From an uncultured Pelagibacteraceae bacterium (GTDB lineage Bacteria > Pseudomonadota > Alphaproteobacteria > Pelagibacterales > Pelagibacteraceae): a stretch of 45,311 nt of DNA. The DNA lies in NCBI GenBank assembly GCA_902599495.1, contig CACKFY010000007.1, forward strand, positions 1 through 45,311. Direction: 5' to 3'. The notes below the pieces were generated by a model. It saw only the letters and a list, made by a program, of their open reading frames with translations. It was not told where the DNA came from and made no database searches. A program made the position numbers and the translations under genes. Shown one piece after another: positions 38,512-45,311 of the stretch (position 1 is its first letter; each line of letters begins with the position of its first letter).

Positions 38512-40077
38512 TTAAAATACTAAAAATGATATAATAACAACACCTAATATTGAAATTAAAACATTATTTCTAAAACTTTTTAATCTTAATTTTTCTATTT
38601 CAAGAGAACTATTACTGCTATTCGTTAAATTTAACTTACCTTCAGCGATAAGTTGTAAAGCGTGGTTAGCCTTATCCATAAAATCGGGGAGATCTGGTAT
38701 TCTTTTTAAAATCTCTCCTGATGTATCAATTGCACTTGTAATTGTTGCCTTTGGCCCCTTTAAACTTTCCAACCAGTTTTCTAGAATAGGTTTTGAGACA
38801 TTCCATATATTAGTTTCTGGGTATAATTTTCTTGCAACACCTTCTACGACCACCATTGTTTTTTGGAGTAATAAAAGCTGTGTTTGTGTAGCCATATTAA
38901 ATTTTTCTGTTATTTCAAATAATTGTGAAAGTAAATTCCCGCCTGATATATCTTTAATATTTTGTCCAAATATTGGTTCTCCAACAGATCTTAATGCTTG
39001 AGCAAATTCCTCTTTGGATGCTGTTTTGGGAACTAATCCTGCTTGAAAATGGACTTCAGCTACTTTTACGTAATCTCTTTTTATAAATCCATATAGTATT
39101 TCAGCTAAATATTTTTTATTATATTTATTTAACCTTCCCATTATTCCAAAATCTACAGGAATGATATTTCCATTATTATCAACAAATAAATTACCTTCGT
39201 GCATGTCTGCGTGAAAAAAACCATCTCTGACAGCTTGTCTTAAAAAATGTTGAATTAAATTTTCAGCAATGTTTTTTAAATTCACATTCTTTTCTTTTAG
39301 TGCACTATGATCTCTTATTGATACTCCATTAACTTTATCAAGTGTTAATACTTTTTTTGAGGTAAATTCCCAATAAATTTGTGGAACTCTGAATCCATTA
39401 TCCTGTCTTGTGTTTTCAAATAATTCATTTGCGGCAGCTGCTTCAAATCTTAAATCCATTTCAATATTTGTTATTTCTCTTAAAAGGTGAACTACCTCTA
39501 CAAGTTTTAACCTTCTTGATTTTTTTACAATACTTTCAACAATATAAGCAAATAACATTAATGCGTCTAACTCTTGATTAAAAATTTTTTCAATTTCAGG
39601 TCTTAAAATTTTTATAGCCACCTCTTTTTCTTCTCCGTTAACTCTTATTTTTGCTAAATGAACTTGAGCTATAGATGCGGCGGCAATAGGTTCTGATAAA
39701 CTTTTAATATTTTCAAATTGTTTATTACCTATTTCTTTTTTCAAAATTTCCTTGGCCTTCTCAAAACTAAAAGGCGGTAATTTATCTTGTAATTTTTCTA
39801 AATCTAGAGCCAATTCTTTACCTATTATGTCCGGTCGAGTAGCTAGAAACTGACCAAGTTTAATAAATGTTGTACCCATGCCTTCTAAGGCATCGCATAA
39901 TTTTTCACCTGAAGATTTAGAGTGATTAAAAGAGGTTTTTTTAGATCCGATTGATATTAAATCAAAAAAGACTTTTAAAACAAAGGGTATTTTATATAAC
40001 TGATTTATTGTATCTAATGCTCCTGACGAAGTTAGTTTTCTTGCAATTTTAATCAACTGTGTAATTCTTTTAATCAT
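38512..40077 (-). CDS. ubiB: UbiB-family protein kinase-like ATPase of ubiquinone biosynthesis
   Basis: Atypical kinase/ATPase that supports ubiquinone assembly at the membrane. Family blocks are GEKLCDALEGMGTTFIKLGQ (KxGQ motif), AAASIAQVHLAKI (the alanine-rich loop), HADMHEGNLFVDNNGNIIPV with the DFG of VDFGIMGRL, and a C-terminal membrane anchor (about the last 18 residues, NVLISILGVVIISFLVF). ATG 40077 gives 521 residues and follows the ubiE TAA by two bases; the TTG at 40092 that would overlap ubiE is less likely. Order ubiE-ubiB-coaBC is conserved in alphaproteobacteria. Confidence 0.95.
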   Translation of the reverse strand: MIKRITQLIKIARKLTSSGALDTINQLYKIPFVLKVFFDLISIGSKKTSFNHSKSSGEKLCDALEGMGTTFIKLGQFLATRPDIIGKELALDLEKLQDKLPPFSFEKAKEILKKEIGNKQFENIKSLSEPIAAASIAQVHLAKIRVNGEEKEVAIKILRPEIEKIFNQELDALMLFAYIVESIVKKSRRLKLVEVVHLLREITNIEMDLRFEAAAANELFENTRQDNGFRVPQIYWEFTSKKVLTLDKVNGVSIRDHSALKEKNVNLKNIAENLIQHFLRQAVRDGFFHADMHEGNLFVDNNGNIIPVDFGIMGRLNKYNKKYLAEILYGFIKRDYVKVAEVHFQAGLVPKTASKEEFAQALRSVGEPIFGQNIKDISGGNLLSQLFEITEKFNMATQTQLLLLQKTMVVVEGVARKLYPETNIWNVSKPILENWLESLKGPKATITSAIDTSGEILKRIPDLPDFMDKANHALQLIAEGKLNLTNSSNSSLEIEKLRLKSFRNNVLISILGVVIISFLVF

Positions 40078-40079
40078 AA

Positions 40080-40784
40080 TTAAATTTTCCAACCTGTATG
40101 TATTGCTGCTATCCCATTTGTCAAATTTCTGTACTTTACATGAGAAAAACCGTTTTTTTCAATTTTTTTCAACAAATCTTTCTGATCGTAAAATTTATCT
40201 ATACTCTCAATTAAATATTCATATGGCATTCGATTTCCAACTATAATTTTACCGATACTAGGAATTATCTTAGAATATTGTTTATATACTTTGTTTAAAA
40301 TTTCGTTTTCTACTTTTGAAAATTCAAGGCAAAAAAATCTTCCTCCTGGTTTTAAAACTCTGTGTGCTTCTTTTAAAGATTTATTAATATTTGAAACATT
40401 TCTTATTCCAAAACTGATTACATAAAAATCAAAAGTATTTTTTTTAAATGGCAAATTTTCAGCATTTGACAAAACCCATGTTAAATTATTCAAATGACTT
40501 AACTTACTTTTGCCAATTGAAAGCATTTTTGAATTAGGTTCTACACATGTAATTTTACTTTCATTATTTGTTTCAGCAGAACATAATTTAGCTATATCAC
40601 CAGTCCCTGATGCAACATCAATTATTTTGTTATACTTTTTTGGCGCAATCCAAGAAATTAAATTTTTTTTCCAAATTCTATGACTTCCAAGTGACATAAT
40701 ATCGTTCATTAAGTCATAATTATCATAAACATGATTGAAAACTTTGTTTACTAGTTTAGATTTATCATCATAAAGAAAACTCAT
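40080..40784 (-). CDS. ubiE: Ubiquinone biosynthesis C-methyltransferase UbiE
   Basis: SAM-dependent methyltransferase for the ubiquinone ring, 234 residues. The N-terminus has VFNHVYDNYDLMNDIMSLGSHRIWK, SAM motif I is KIIDVASGTGDIAKLC, and the UbiE/COQ5 signatures are DFYVISFGIRNVSNINKSL and HRVLKPGGRFFCLEFSK. Its ATG is 10 bases from the divergent mutM ATG, so both promoters must overlap coding sequence. It starts the ubiE-ubiB-coaBC-E1-SH3 unit. Confidence 0.96.
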   Translation of the reverse strand: MSFLYDDKSKLVNKVFNHVYDNYDLMNDIMSLGSHRIWKKNLISWIAPKKYNKIIDVASGTGDIAKLCSAETNNESKITCVEPNSKMLSIGKSKLSHLNNLTWVLSNAENLPFKKNTFDFYVISFGIRNVSNINKSLKEAHRVLKPGGRFFCLEFSKVENEILNKVYKQYSKIIPSIGKIIVGNRMPYEYLIESIDKFYDQKDLLKKIEKNGFSHVKYRNLTNGIAAIHTGWKI

Positions 40785-40794
40785 AATTAATTAT

Positions 40795-41661
40795 ATGCCA
40801 GAATTACCAGAAGTTGAAGTTGTTAAAAAGTCTCTTCAAAAATATATTCTAAATTTAACTATAGAAAATATAGAAATACGTAATAAATCCTTAAGATATA
40901 TTATCAATTATAAAATGTTCAAAAAAATGGTTAAATCAAAAATTTCATCCATTAACAGGAGATCAAAATATCTTTTGATTAATTTAGATAATGATTACAC
41001 AATTTTAATTCATTTAGGAATGACAGGTAAAATAATAATTATAAGCTCTAATAACACGAAAAACAAATCAAGTTTTTATTATGATTTAAAAGATTTTAAT
41101 CATGATCATGATCACTTAATTATAAATTTTACTAAAAATATAAAAATAATTTACAATGACATAAGAAAGTTTGGCTTTATAAAGATAATAAAAACCTCAA
41201 AAATATTTTTAAGTCCACATTTAAAAGATCTTGGTCCTGAGCCCTTTTCAAAAAAATTTAACTTAGACTATTTTAAATCAAAAATTAAAAAAAGAAAAAT
41301 TATTCTTAAAGACTTACTTATGAGTCAAAAATTTCTTTCTGGGCTTGGTAATATTTATGTAAATGAGGTAATTTTTATGAGTAAATTAAACCCTAGGATA
41401 AAGGTTAAAAAACTATTAAATAAAAATATTCTATCATTAATAAAAAACATTAGAAAAGTATTAAGAAAAGCAATCAAACAAGGAGGCTCCTCAGTTAAAA
41501 ATTTTAATAATACCAAAGGTCAAAAAGGAAAATTCCAGGAATTTTTATGTGTTTATGGACGAGAGGGAAAATCTTGTATTCGTTCAAAATGCCCTGGAAA
41601 AATCAAAGCTATTAGAATATCGAATAGGTCCACTTTTTACTGTAGTATTTGTCAAAAATAA
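40795..41661 (+). CDS. mutM: Formamidopyrimidine-DNA glycosylase (MutM/Fpg)
   Basis: Removes 8-oxoguanine and ring-opened purines and cleaves the AP site. The 288 residues begin MPELPEVEVVKKSL, with the catalytic Pro2-Glu3; RRSKYLLINL carries the conserved lysine; GLGNIYVNEV is the helix-two-turn-helix region. The C-terminal zinc finger is CIRSKCPGKIKA...STFYCSICQK. Its first cysteine pair is spaced C-X4-C instead of the usual C-X2-C. It lies divergent from ubiE and 43 bases ahead of rpsT, a conserved arrangement near dnaA. Confidence 0.96.
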   Translation: MPELPEVEVVKKSLQKYILNLTIENIEIRNKSLRYIINYKMFKKMVKSKISSINRRSKYLLINLDNDYTILIHLGMTGKIIIISSNNTKNKSSFYYDLKDFNHDHDHLIINFTKNIKIIYNDIRKFGFIKIIKTSKIFLSPHLKDLGPEPFSKKFNLDYFKSKIKKRKIILKDLLMSQKFLSGLGNIYVNEVIFMSKLNPRIKVKKLLNKNILSLIKNIRKVLRKAIKQGGSSVKNFNNTKGQKGKFQEFLCVYGREGKSCIRSKCPGKIKAIRISNRSTFYCSICQK

Positions 41662-41665
41662 TAAG

Positions 41666-41694
41666 TTGACCCCGATATATTGGGGATATATACA
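41666..41694 (+). promoter_or_regulatory. Strong rpsT promoter containing a GC dyad
   Basis: TTGACC (41666-41671), a 17-base spacer and TATACA (41689-41694) fit the housekeeping consensus. CCCC (41670-41673) and GGGG (41682-41685) form a dyad across the spacer. The predicted transcription start (about 41701) is only about four bases from the rpsT ATG, so the message would be leaderless or nearly so. Confidence 0.65.
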
Positions 41695-41704
41695 AACAAT
41701 CATC

Positions 41705-41959
41705 ATGCCAAATACAAAATCTGCAATAAGAAGAGTTAGAAGAGTAAAAAAACAAACATCAATTAACAAAATAAGAAAAAGCAAATACAAATCTGCTGTT
41801 AAACATATGGAAAACCTGATCCAAAAGGGGGACAAAAAGAAAATTAAAGAATATTTTTCAAAATTTCAATCGATTCTAACGCAGGTTGCTAAAACAGGTA
41901 TTGTAAATAAAAAAACTGCCTCTCGAAAAATTTCTAAAATTTCAAAAAAAATTTCCTAA
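41705..41959 (+). CDS. rpsT: 30S ribosomal protein S20
   Basis: Primary 16S-binding protein, 84 residues of helical bundle rich in Lys/Arg. MPNTKSAIRRVRRVKKQTSI is the S20 N-terminus, and AAKTG-type C-terminal motifs appear as TQVAKTGIVNKKTASRKISK. ATG 41705 is chosen by homology; the open frame upstream runs back inside mutM. The gene is followed by an intrinsic terminator and then the dnaA leader. rpsT next to dnaA is conserved in alphaproteobacteria. Confidence 0.96.
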   Translation: MPNTKSAIRRVRRVKKQTSINKIRKSKYKSAVKHMENLIQKGDKKKIKEYFSKFQSILTQVAKTGIVNKKTASRKISKISKKIS

Positions 41960-41960
41960 A

Positions 41961-41986
41961 TTAACAATTAAAAGTTGTTAATTTTT
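41961..41986 (+). terminator. Intrinsic terminator after rpsT
   Basis: A perfect seven-base stem TTAACAA (41961-41967) and TTGTTAA (41975-41981) closes a seven-base loop and is followed by TTTTT, beginning two bases after the rpsT stop. The stem is AT-rich and would be weak, but position and T-run support the call. Confidence 0.6.
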
Positions 41987-42165
41987 AGCTTATGTAGTTT
42001 TCAAAAACAAAATGTAGAATTTATTTCTGTTAGGGGTTGTAAAAATAATTTTTCTATCGTTACGCTAAGTCTACAACCAACATTGACTTTTTTTTCCAAA
42101 ATTAAAAATATTTCTTGAAAGTTTTTCAATAATAAGGTTTTTTAGGTTTCAATAAAATTTAACAC
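41987..42165 (+). other. dnaA upstream region (possible regulatory or origin element)
   Basis: About 180 bases without a credible frame. It holds GGTTGTA (42035-42041) and its exact reverse complement TACAACC (42072-42078), flanking a 30-base segment with mixed composition. A possible -35 TTGACT (42083-42088) lacks a good -10 at 17 bases. No match to the DnaA box TTATCCACA was found on either strand. It must contain the dnaA promoter; an origin role is open. Confidence 0.4.
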
Positions 42166-43560
42166 ATGAAAAATAAGTCAGTTAATTCACAGAATATTTT
42201 TGTTTCAGAAGAAGAAAAAACGATCAATTGGCCCGATTTACAAGCTGAATTTAAAAAAAATTTTGGTGAAGAAATATACTCTAGTTGGTTAAAAAATATA
42301 ACTCTAATTAAAGAATACAATGATTATTTAGTTTTAGGGGTTCCAACAAGGTTTTTTAGAGACTGGATAGTATCGAGATATTTAGATAAAATTTTAGAAC
42401 TTATAAGGAATTTTAAATTAAGTCTTAATAGAATTGAATTTAAGATTATTGAAGAGCAAAAAAATAACAAAAGTGAAGAATTTAAAATTGATGAATTTAA
42501 TAAAATAAGTGAAATAAAGGACTCAATATTAAATTATAATAGGCTTAATCCAAATTTAAATTTTAATAATTTTATAAAAGGATCGAGTAATGAGGTAGCT
42601 TTATCTTACTCCAAAAAGGTATGTGAATATACCTCTAGATATAATCCATTATATATATACGGAGGTGTAGGACTGGGAAAAACTCATCTGCTAAATGCGA
42701 TTGGTTTAGAACTACAAAGTACTAATGAAGTAATGTTTATTTCTGCTGAAAGATTTATGTATCATTTTATAAAATCAATAAAAAAAAATGACATGGTAAA
42801 TTTTAAAGATTTCTTCAGAAAGTCCTCCGTATTTATTATAGATGATATACAATTTATAAGGGGTAAAGAGAGTCTCCAAGAAGAATTCTTTCATACTTTT
42901 AACACTTTATTAGAGAAAGGGTCTCAAATAGTAATATCAGCTGATAGACCACCAATGAAACTTGATAGAGTGCAAGAAAGAATTAAATCTAGGCTTTCTG
43001 GAGGATTGATAATTGACATAGATGTTCCAGATTTAGAGCTAAAAAAAAATATAATCAATAATAGAATTGACCATATTCAAAGTCAGTTTAAAGAACACAT
43101 AAACATTTCAGAAGATGTGATAAATTTTATCGCAACAGAGGCAAAAACAAATATTAGAGAATTAATAGGGGTTTTAAACAGAGTAATAGCTTTTAGTAGA
43201 GTACATAAAAGAGTACTTAATATCGCCGACTGTAAAAGCATTCTAAAAGATGTGTTTAGTCAAGCAAAAATAGTTACTGTTGATAAAATACAAAACGCTG
43301 TCTCAAATTATTTTAATATTTCCCTAAATGAAATGCTTTCTCAAAGAAGATCAAGACCATTGGCCAGGCCAAGACAGATAGCAATGTTCCTTGCAAAAAA
43401 ATTAACAAGTAGATCTCTACCAGAAATTGGCAGAAGATTTGCCAATAGAGATCATACAACTGTAATACATGCCGTAAAGACAATATCAAGAATTTCGGAA
43501 AAAGATGAAGAAATGAGAAAAAATATAAATCAACTTAGAAGCCTTTTATTAGAAAACTAA
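42166..43560 (+). CDS. dnaA: Chromosomal replication initiator DnaA
   Basis: AAA+ initiator that melts the origin. In 464 residues: N-terminal domain (WPDLQAEFKKNFGEEIYSSWL), a short variable linker, and the AAA+ domain with Walker A YGGVGLGKTHLLNAIG at about residue 166 and Walker B VFIIDDIQFIRGKE. The C-terminal helix-turn-helix carries the DnaA signature (RQIAMFLAKKLTSRSLPEIG, then NRDHTTVIHA). All functional motifs are intact. dnaN follows five bases later. The upstream intergenic region lacks recognisable DnaA boxes, so autoregulation is not evident. Confidence 0.99.
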   Translation: MKNKSVNSQNIFVSEEEKTINWPDLQAEFKKNFGEEIYSSWLKNITLIKEYNDYLVLGVPTRFFRDWIVSRYLDKILELIRNFKLSLNRIEFKIIEEQKNNKSEEFKIDEFNKISEIKDSILNYNRLNPNLNFNNFIKGSSNEVALSYSKKVCEYTSRYNPLYIYGGVGLGKTHLLNAIGLELQSTNEVMFISAERFMYHFIKSIKKNDMVNFKDFFRKSSVFIIDDIQFIRGKESLQEEFFHTFNTLLEKGSQIVISADRPPMKLDRVQERIKSRLSGGLIIDIDVPDLELKKNIINNRIDHIQSQFKEHINISEDVINFIATEAKTNIRELIGVLNRVIAFSRVHKRVLNIADCKSILKDVFSQAKIVTVDKIQNAVSNYFNISLNEMLSQRRSRPLARPRQIAMFLAKKLTSRSLPEIGRRFANRDHTTVIHAVKTISRISEKDEEMRKNINQLRSLLLEN

Positions 43561-43565
43561 TACTA

Positions 43566-44681
43566 ATGCAGTTCAATATTAATAGAGATTTGTTGTTAAA
43601 ATCATTAAATTTCGTGCAAGGTGTAGTTGAAAAAAAAAATACACTCCCAATACTTTCAAATGTTTTAATAAATATAAAAAATAATAAATTAGAAATAGTA
43701 GCAACCGATCTAGACATAATTTTTTACGATGAAATATCAGAACTTAAAGTTATTGAAGAAGGTAATACCACAACCTCTGCAAATGTTTTGTTCGATATTT
43801 TAAGAAAGATACCCTCGAATACAGAATTAAACTTCACTTTAAAGACTGAAAATAAACTAAGTTTAAAAACAAAAAATTCTGATTTTAATTTGTTATGTTT
43901 GCCCTCAAGTAATTTTCCTACTTTTGATGATAAATTTGAAGCTGAAAAAATAGAGTTAGAAAAAAATAAATTCCTATCTTTGTTGAATAAAACAAAAATA
44001 TCAATTTCGAACGATGATACGAGACATTACTTAAATGGAGTTTACCTTCATGCTACGGAGTCAAATAAAAATACTTTTTTAACTGGTGTAGCTACAGACA
44101 GTCATAGACTTTCATCAAGTAGTATACAAGTAAATAATTTTCAAAAATTTTCATCTATTATAGTACCAAAAAAAACTGTTTTTCAACTATGCTCTTTGTT
44201 AGATAATGTTGATGATAAACTTACTATGCAAGCCAGTGAAAATAAAATAAAATTCTCTTTGGGCAAGATTTGTTTAATTTCAAAAGTTATAGATGGAAAA
44301 TTTCCTGATTATCAAAAAGTAGTGCCAAAAGAAAACAATAAAACATTAATAGTTTCATCATCAGACTTTATTAGTTCAGTAGAAAGAGTCGCCTCTGTTT
44401 CTTTAGATAGAAAAGAAGGAGTTAAATTAGAATTAACAAGTGATAAATTAAAATTATCGGTAAATAGTACTAACTCCGGGGATGGAAATGAGGTTATCCC
44501 AGCAAAATATAACGGGGAAGATCTTATTATAGGCTTCAATTCTAAATATTTAATTGATATTGCCCTAGAGATAGAGGATAAAAATCTTAACCTAAGCTTA
44601 AAAGACTCGACGTCACCTGTTTTAATGTTAGACAACTCAGATAAAAACAGTTTTTATGTAATTATGCCTATGAAAATTTAA
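43566..44681 (+). CDS. dnaN: DNA polymerase III beta subunit (sliding clamp)
   Basis: Ring clamp that tethers the replicative polymerase. The 371 residues form three repeated clamp folds. The N-terminus QFNINRDLLLKSLNFVQGVVEKKNTLPILSN-type block (read in two parts), TGVATDSHRLSS in the middle domain, and the C-terminal FYVIMPMKI (P-M-R/K-type clamp terminus lining the client pocket) are characteristic. It follows dnaA by five bases. recF, which often follows dnaN, is absent; gyrB comes next after 137 bases. Confidence 0.97.
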   Translation: MQFNINRDLLLKSLNFVQGVVEKKNTLPILSNVLINIKNNKLEIVATDLDIIFYDEISELKVIEEGNTTTSANVLFDILRKIPSNTELNFTLKTENKLSLKTKNSDFNLLCLPSSNFPTFDDKFEAEKIELEKNKFLSLLNKTKISISNDDTRHYLNGVYLHATESNKNTFLTGVATDSHRLSSSSIQVNNFQKFSSIIVPKKTVFQLCSLLDNVDDKLTMQASENKIKFSLGKICLISKVIDGKFPDYQKVVPKENNKTLIVSSSDFISSVERVASVSLDRKEGVKLELTSDKLKLSVNSTNSGDGNEVIPAKYNGEDLIIGFNSKYLIDIALEIEDKNLNLSLKDSTSPVLMLDNSDKNSFYVIMPMKI

Positions 44682-44762
44682 AAGGTATATTTTTAATCTT
44701 TTTTTTAAAAAAATCATCTAAAAGTGTTGATATATAATAATAATAGAAGGTCACCATTTGGG

Positions 44763-44808
44763 TTAATTGTTAATTGTAAGAAAAAAATGTTATAAAATTA
44801 ACAATTAA
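44763..44808 (+). repeat. Perfect 13-bp inverted repeat upstream of gyrB
   Basis: TTAATTGTTAATT (44763-44775) and its exact reverse complement AATTAACAATTAA (44796-44808) flank a 20-base spacer and end 10 bases before the gyrB ATG. As RNA it would fold into a hairpin near the ribosome binding region; as DNA it could be an operator or cruciform. There is no T-run, so it is not a standard terminator. Confidence 0.7.
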
Positions 44809-44818
44809 ACAAACTTAA

Positions 44819-45311
44819 ATGTCTAAACAATCTCAGAAAACAAATAAAGAATACAGCGCCGCCTCAATTAAAGTTCTAAAAGGTCTTGAAGCAGTAAGAA
44901 AGAGACCTGGTATGTATATTGGTGATACAGATGATGGGACAGGTCTTCATCATATGGTATTTGAAGTAATAGATAATTCAATCGACGAAGCACTTGGAGG
45001 CTATTGTAAAAATATTTCAGTTTTTATTAATTCAGATAACACTGTTACAGTTGAAGACGATGGTAGAGGAATACCCATTGATAATCACAAAACTGAAAAA
45101 ATGTCAGCAGCCGAGGTAATTATGACTCAACTTCATGCTGGAGGTAAATTCGATCATGACTCTTATAAAGTATCAGGCGGCCTTCATGGAGTTGGTGTGT
45201 CCGTTGTAAACGCTTTATCTGAAAAACTTCAATTAAGCATCTTCAGAGACGGGTCAGAATATTTTATTGAGTTCAAAGATGGGAAGTCTTTAAAACCTCT
45301 TAAAAAAATTG
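44819..45311 (+). CDS. gyrB: DNA gyrase subunit B (partial)
   Basis: ATPase subunit of the supercoiling topoisomerase; the first 164 residues are present and the gene runs off the right edge. The GHKL ATPase motifs are seen: [14 protein letters not shown] (catalytic Glu and Mg-binding Asn), [12 protein letters not shown] and [15 protein letters not shown]. The N-terminal [19 protein letters not shown] is typical of GyrB. It starts at ATG 44819 after a leader carrying a 13-bp inverted repeat. Gene order dnaA-dnaN-gyrB without recF. Confidence 0.97.
   Translation, partial: MSKQSQKTNKEYSAASIKVLKGLEAVRKRPGMYIGDTDDGTGLHHMVFEVIDNSIDEALGGYCKNISVFINSDNTVTVEDDGRGIPIDNHKTEKMSAAEVIMTQLHAGGKFDHDSYKVSGGLHGVGVSVVNALSEKLQLSIFRDGSEYFIEFKDGKSLKPLKKI

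Noticed and set aside
44682-44762. Terminator of dnaN and promoter of gyrB in the AT-rich gap
   Set aside because: TATAAT (44733-44738) has no matching -35, and the T-rich tract lacks a stable stem, so neither was listed as a feature.
41960-44818. DnaA boxes or a classical oriC in the rpsT-dnaA or dnaN-gyrB gaps
   Set aside because: No sequence close to TTATCCACA was found on either strand by eye, so I do not annotate an origin.

Overview
The window is a very compact, strongly AT-rich bacterial chromosome segment. No gene-free stretch exceeds about 210 bases. Gene content and order are alphaproteobacterial: irr divergent from fabA-fabB-fabI, mutM divergent from ubiE-ubiB-coaBC beside rpsT and dnaA, and tsaB-fur-miaB-phoH-ybeY-lnt-metK running into nusA-infB-rbfA-rpsO-pnp. 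Low GC, Lys/Asn/Ile-rich proteins, overlapping genes and trimmed operons suggest the SAR11 (Pelagibacterales) group or a similarly streamlined marine lineage. This is inference from style and synteny; no marker phylogeny was possible. I see no tRNA, rRNA, CRISPR array, insertion sequence or prophage.

Layout. 1-6000: a minus-strand block with a PfkB-type kinase (cut by the window edge), nth, dapB, a 55-residue membrane protein, dnaJ, dnaK (behind a convincing sigma-32 heat-shock promoter) and grpE. 6000-9200: rdgB, then a divergent LpoA-like/rsmI pair followed by a BON-domain lipoprotein, an envelope cluster also seen in E. coli. 9200-17200: maeB, murJ, trpS, an NfuA-type Fe-S protein, an unusual membrane-anchored Bax-like glucosaminidase and a polysaccharide deacetylase. 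17100-23500: a shortened tsaB, fur, miaB, phoH, ybeY, lnt and metK, packed with short overlaps. 23500-30000: nusA-infB-rbfA-rpsO-pnp, preceded by a promoter and a terminator hairpin just before the nusA ribosome binding site. 30000-33700: an orphan possible acetyltransferase, fabI-fabB-fabA, and divergent irr.

33600-36100: katG with a small DUF2061-like membrane protein. The katG promoter carries a near-consensus Irr-binding element (ICE) over its -10 box, directly downstream of irr. 36100-40800: an SH3 protein, a MoeB/ThiF-like E1 enzyme, coaBC, ubiB and ubiE. 40800-45311: mutM, rpsT, dnaA, dnaN and the start of gyrB, the replication-initiation neighbourhood; no DnaA boxes were found by eye.

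The most interesting points are: (1) the irr-katG-DUF2061 module with a readable Irr operator; (2) the promoter-terminator-RBS leader of nusA, which looks like an attenuator; (3) a TsaB that seems to have lost its middle but kept its terminal motif; (4) the Bax-like enzyme with a duplicated N-terminal motif of unknown function; (5) near-leaderless rpsT transcription through a GC dyad, and a perfect 13-bp inverted repeat in front of gyrB. I found no clear new defence or mobile system here.
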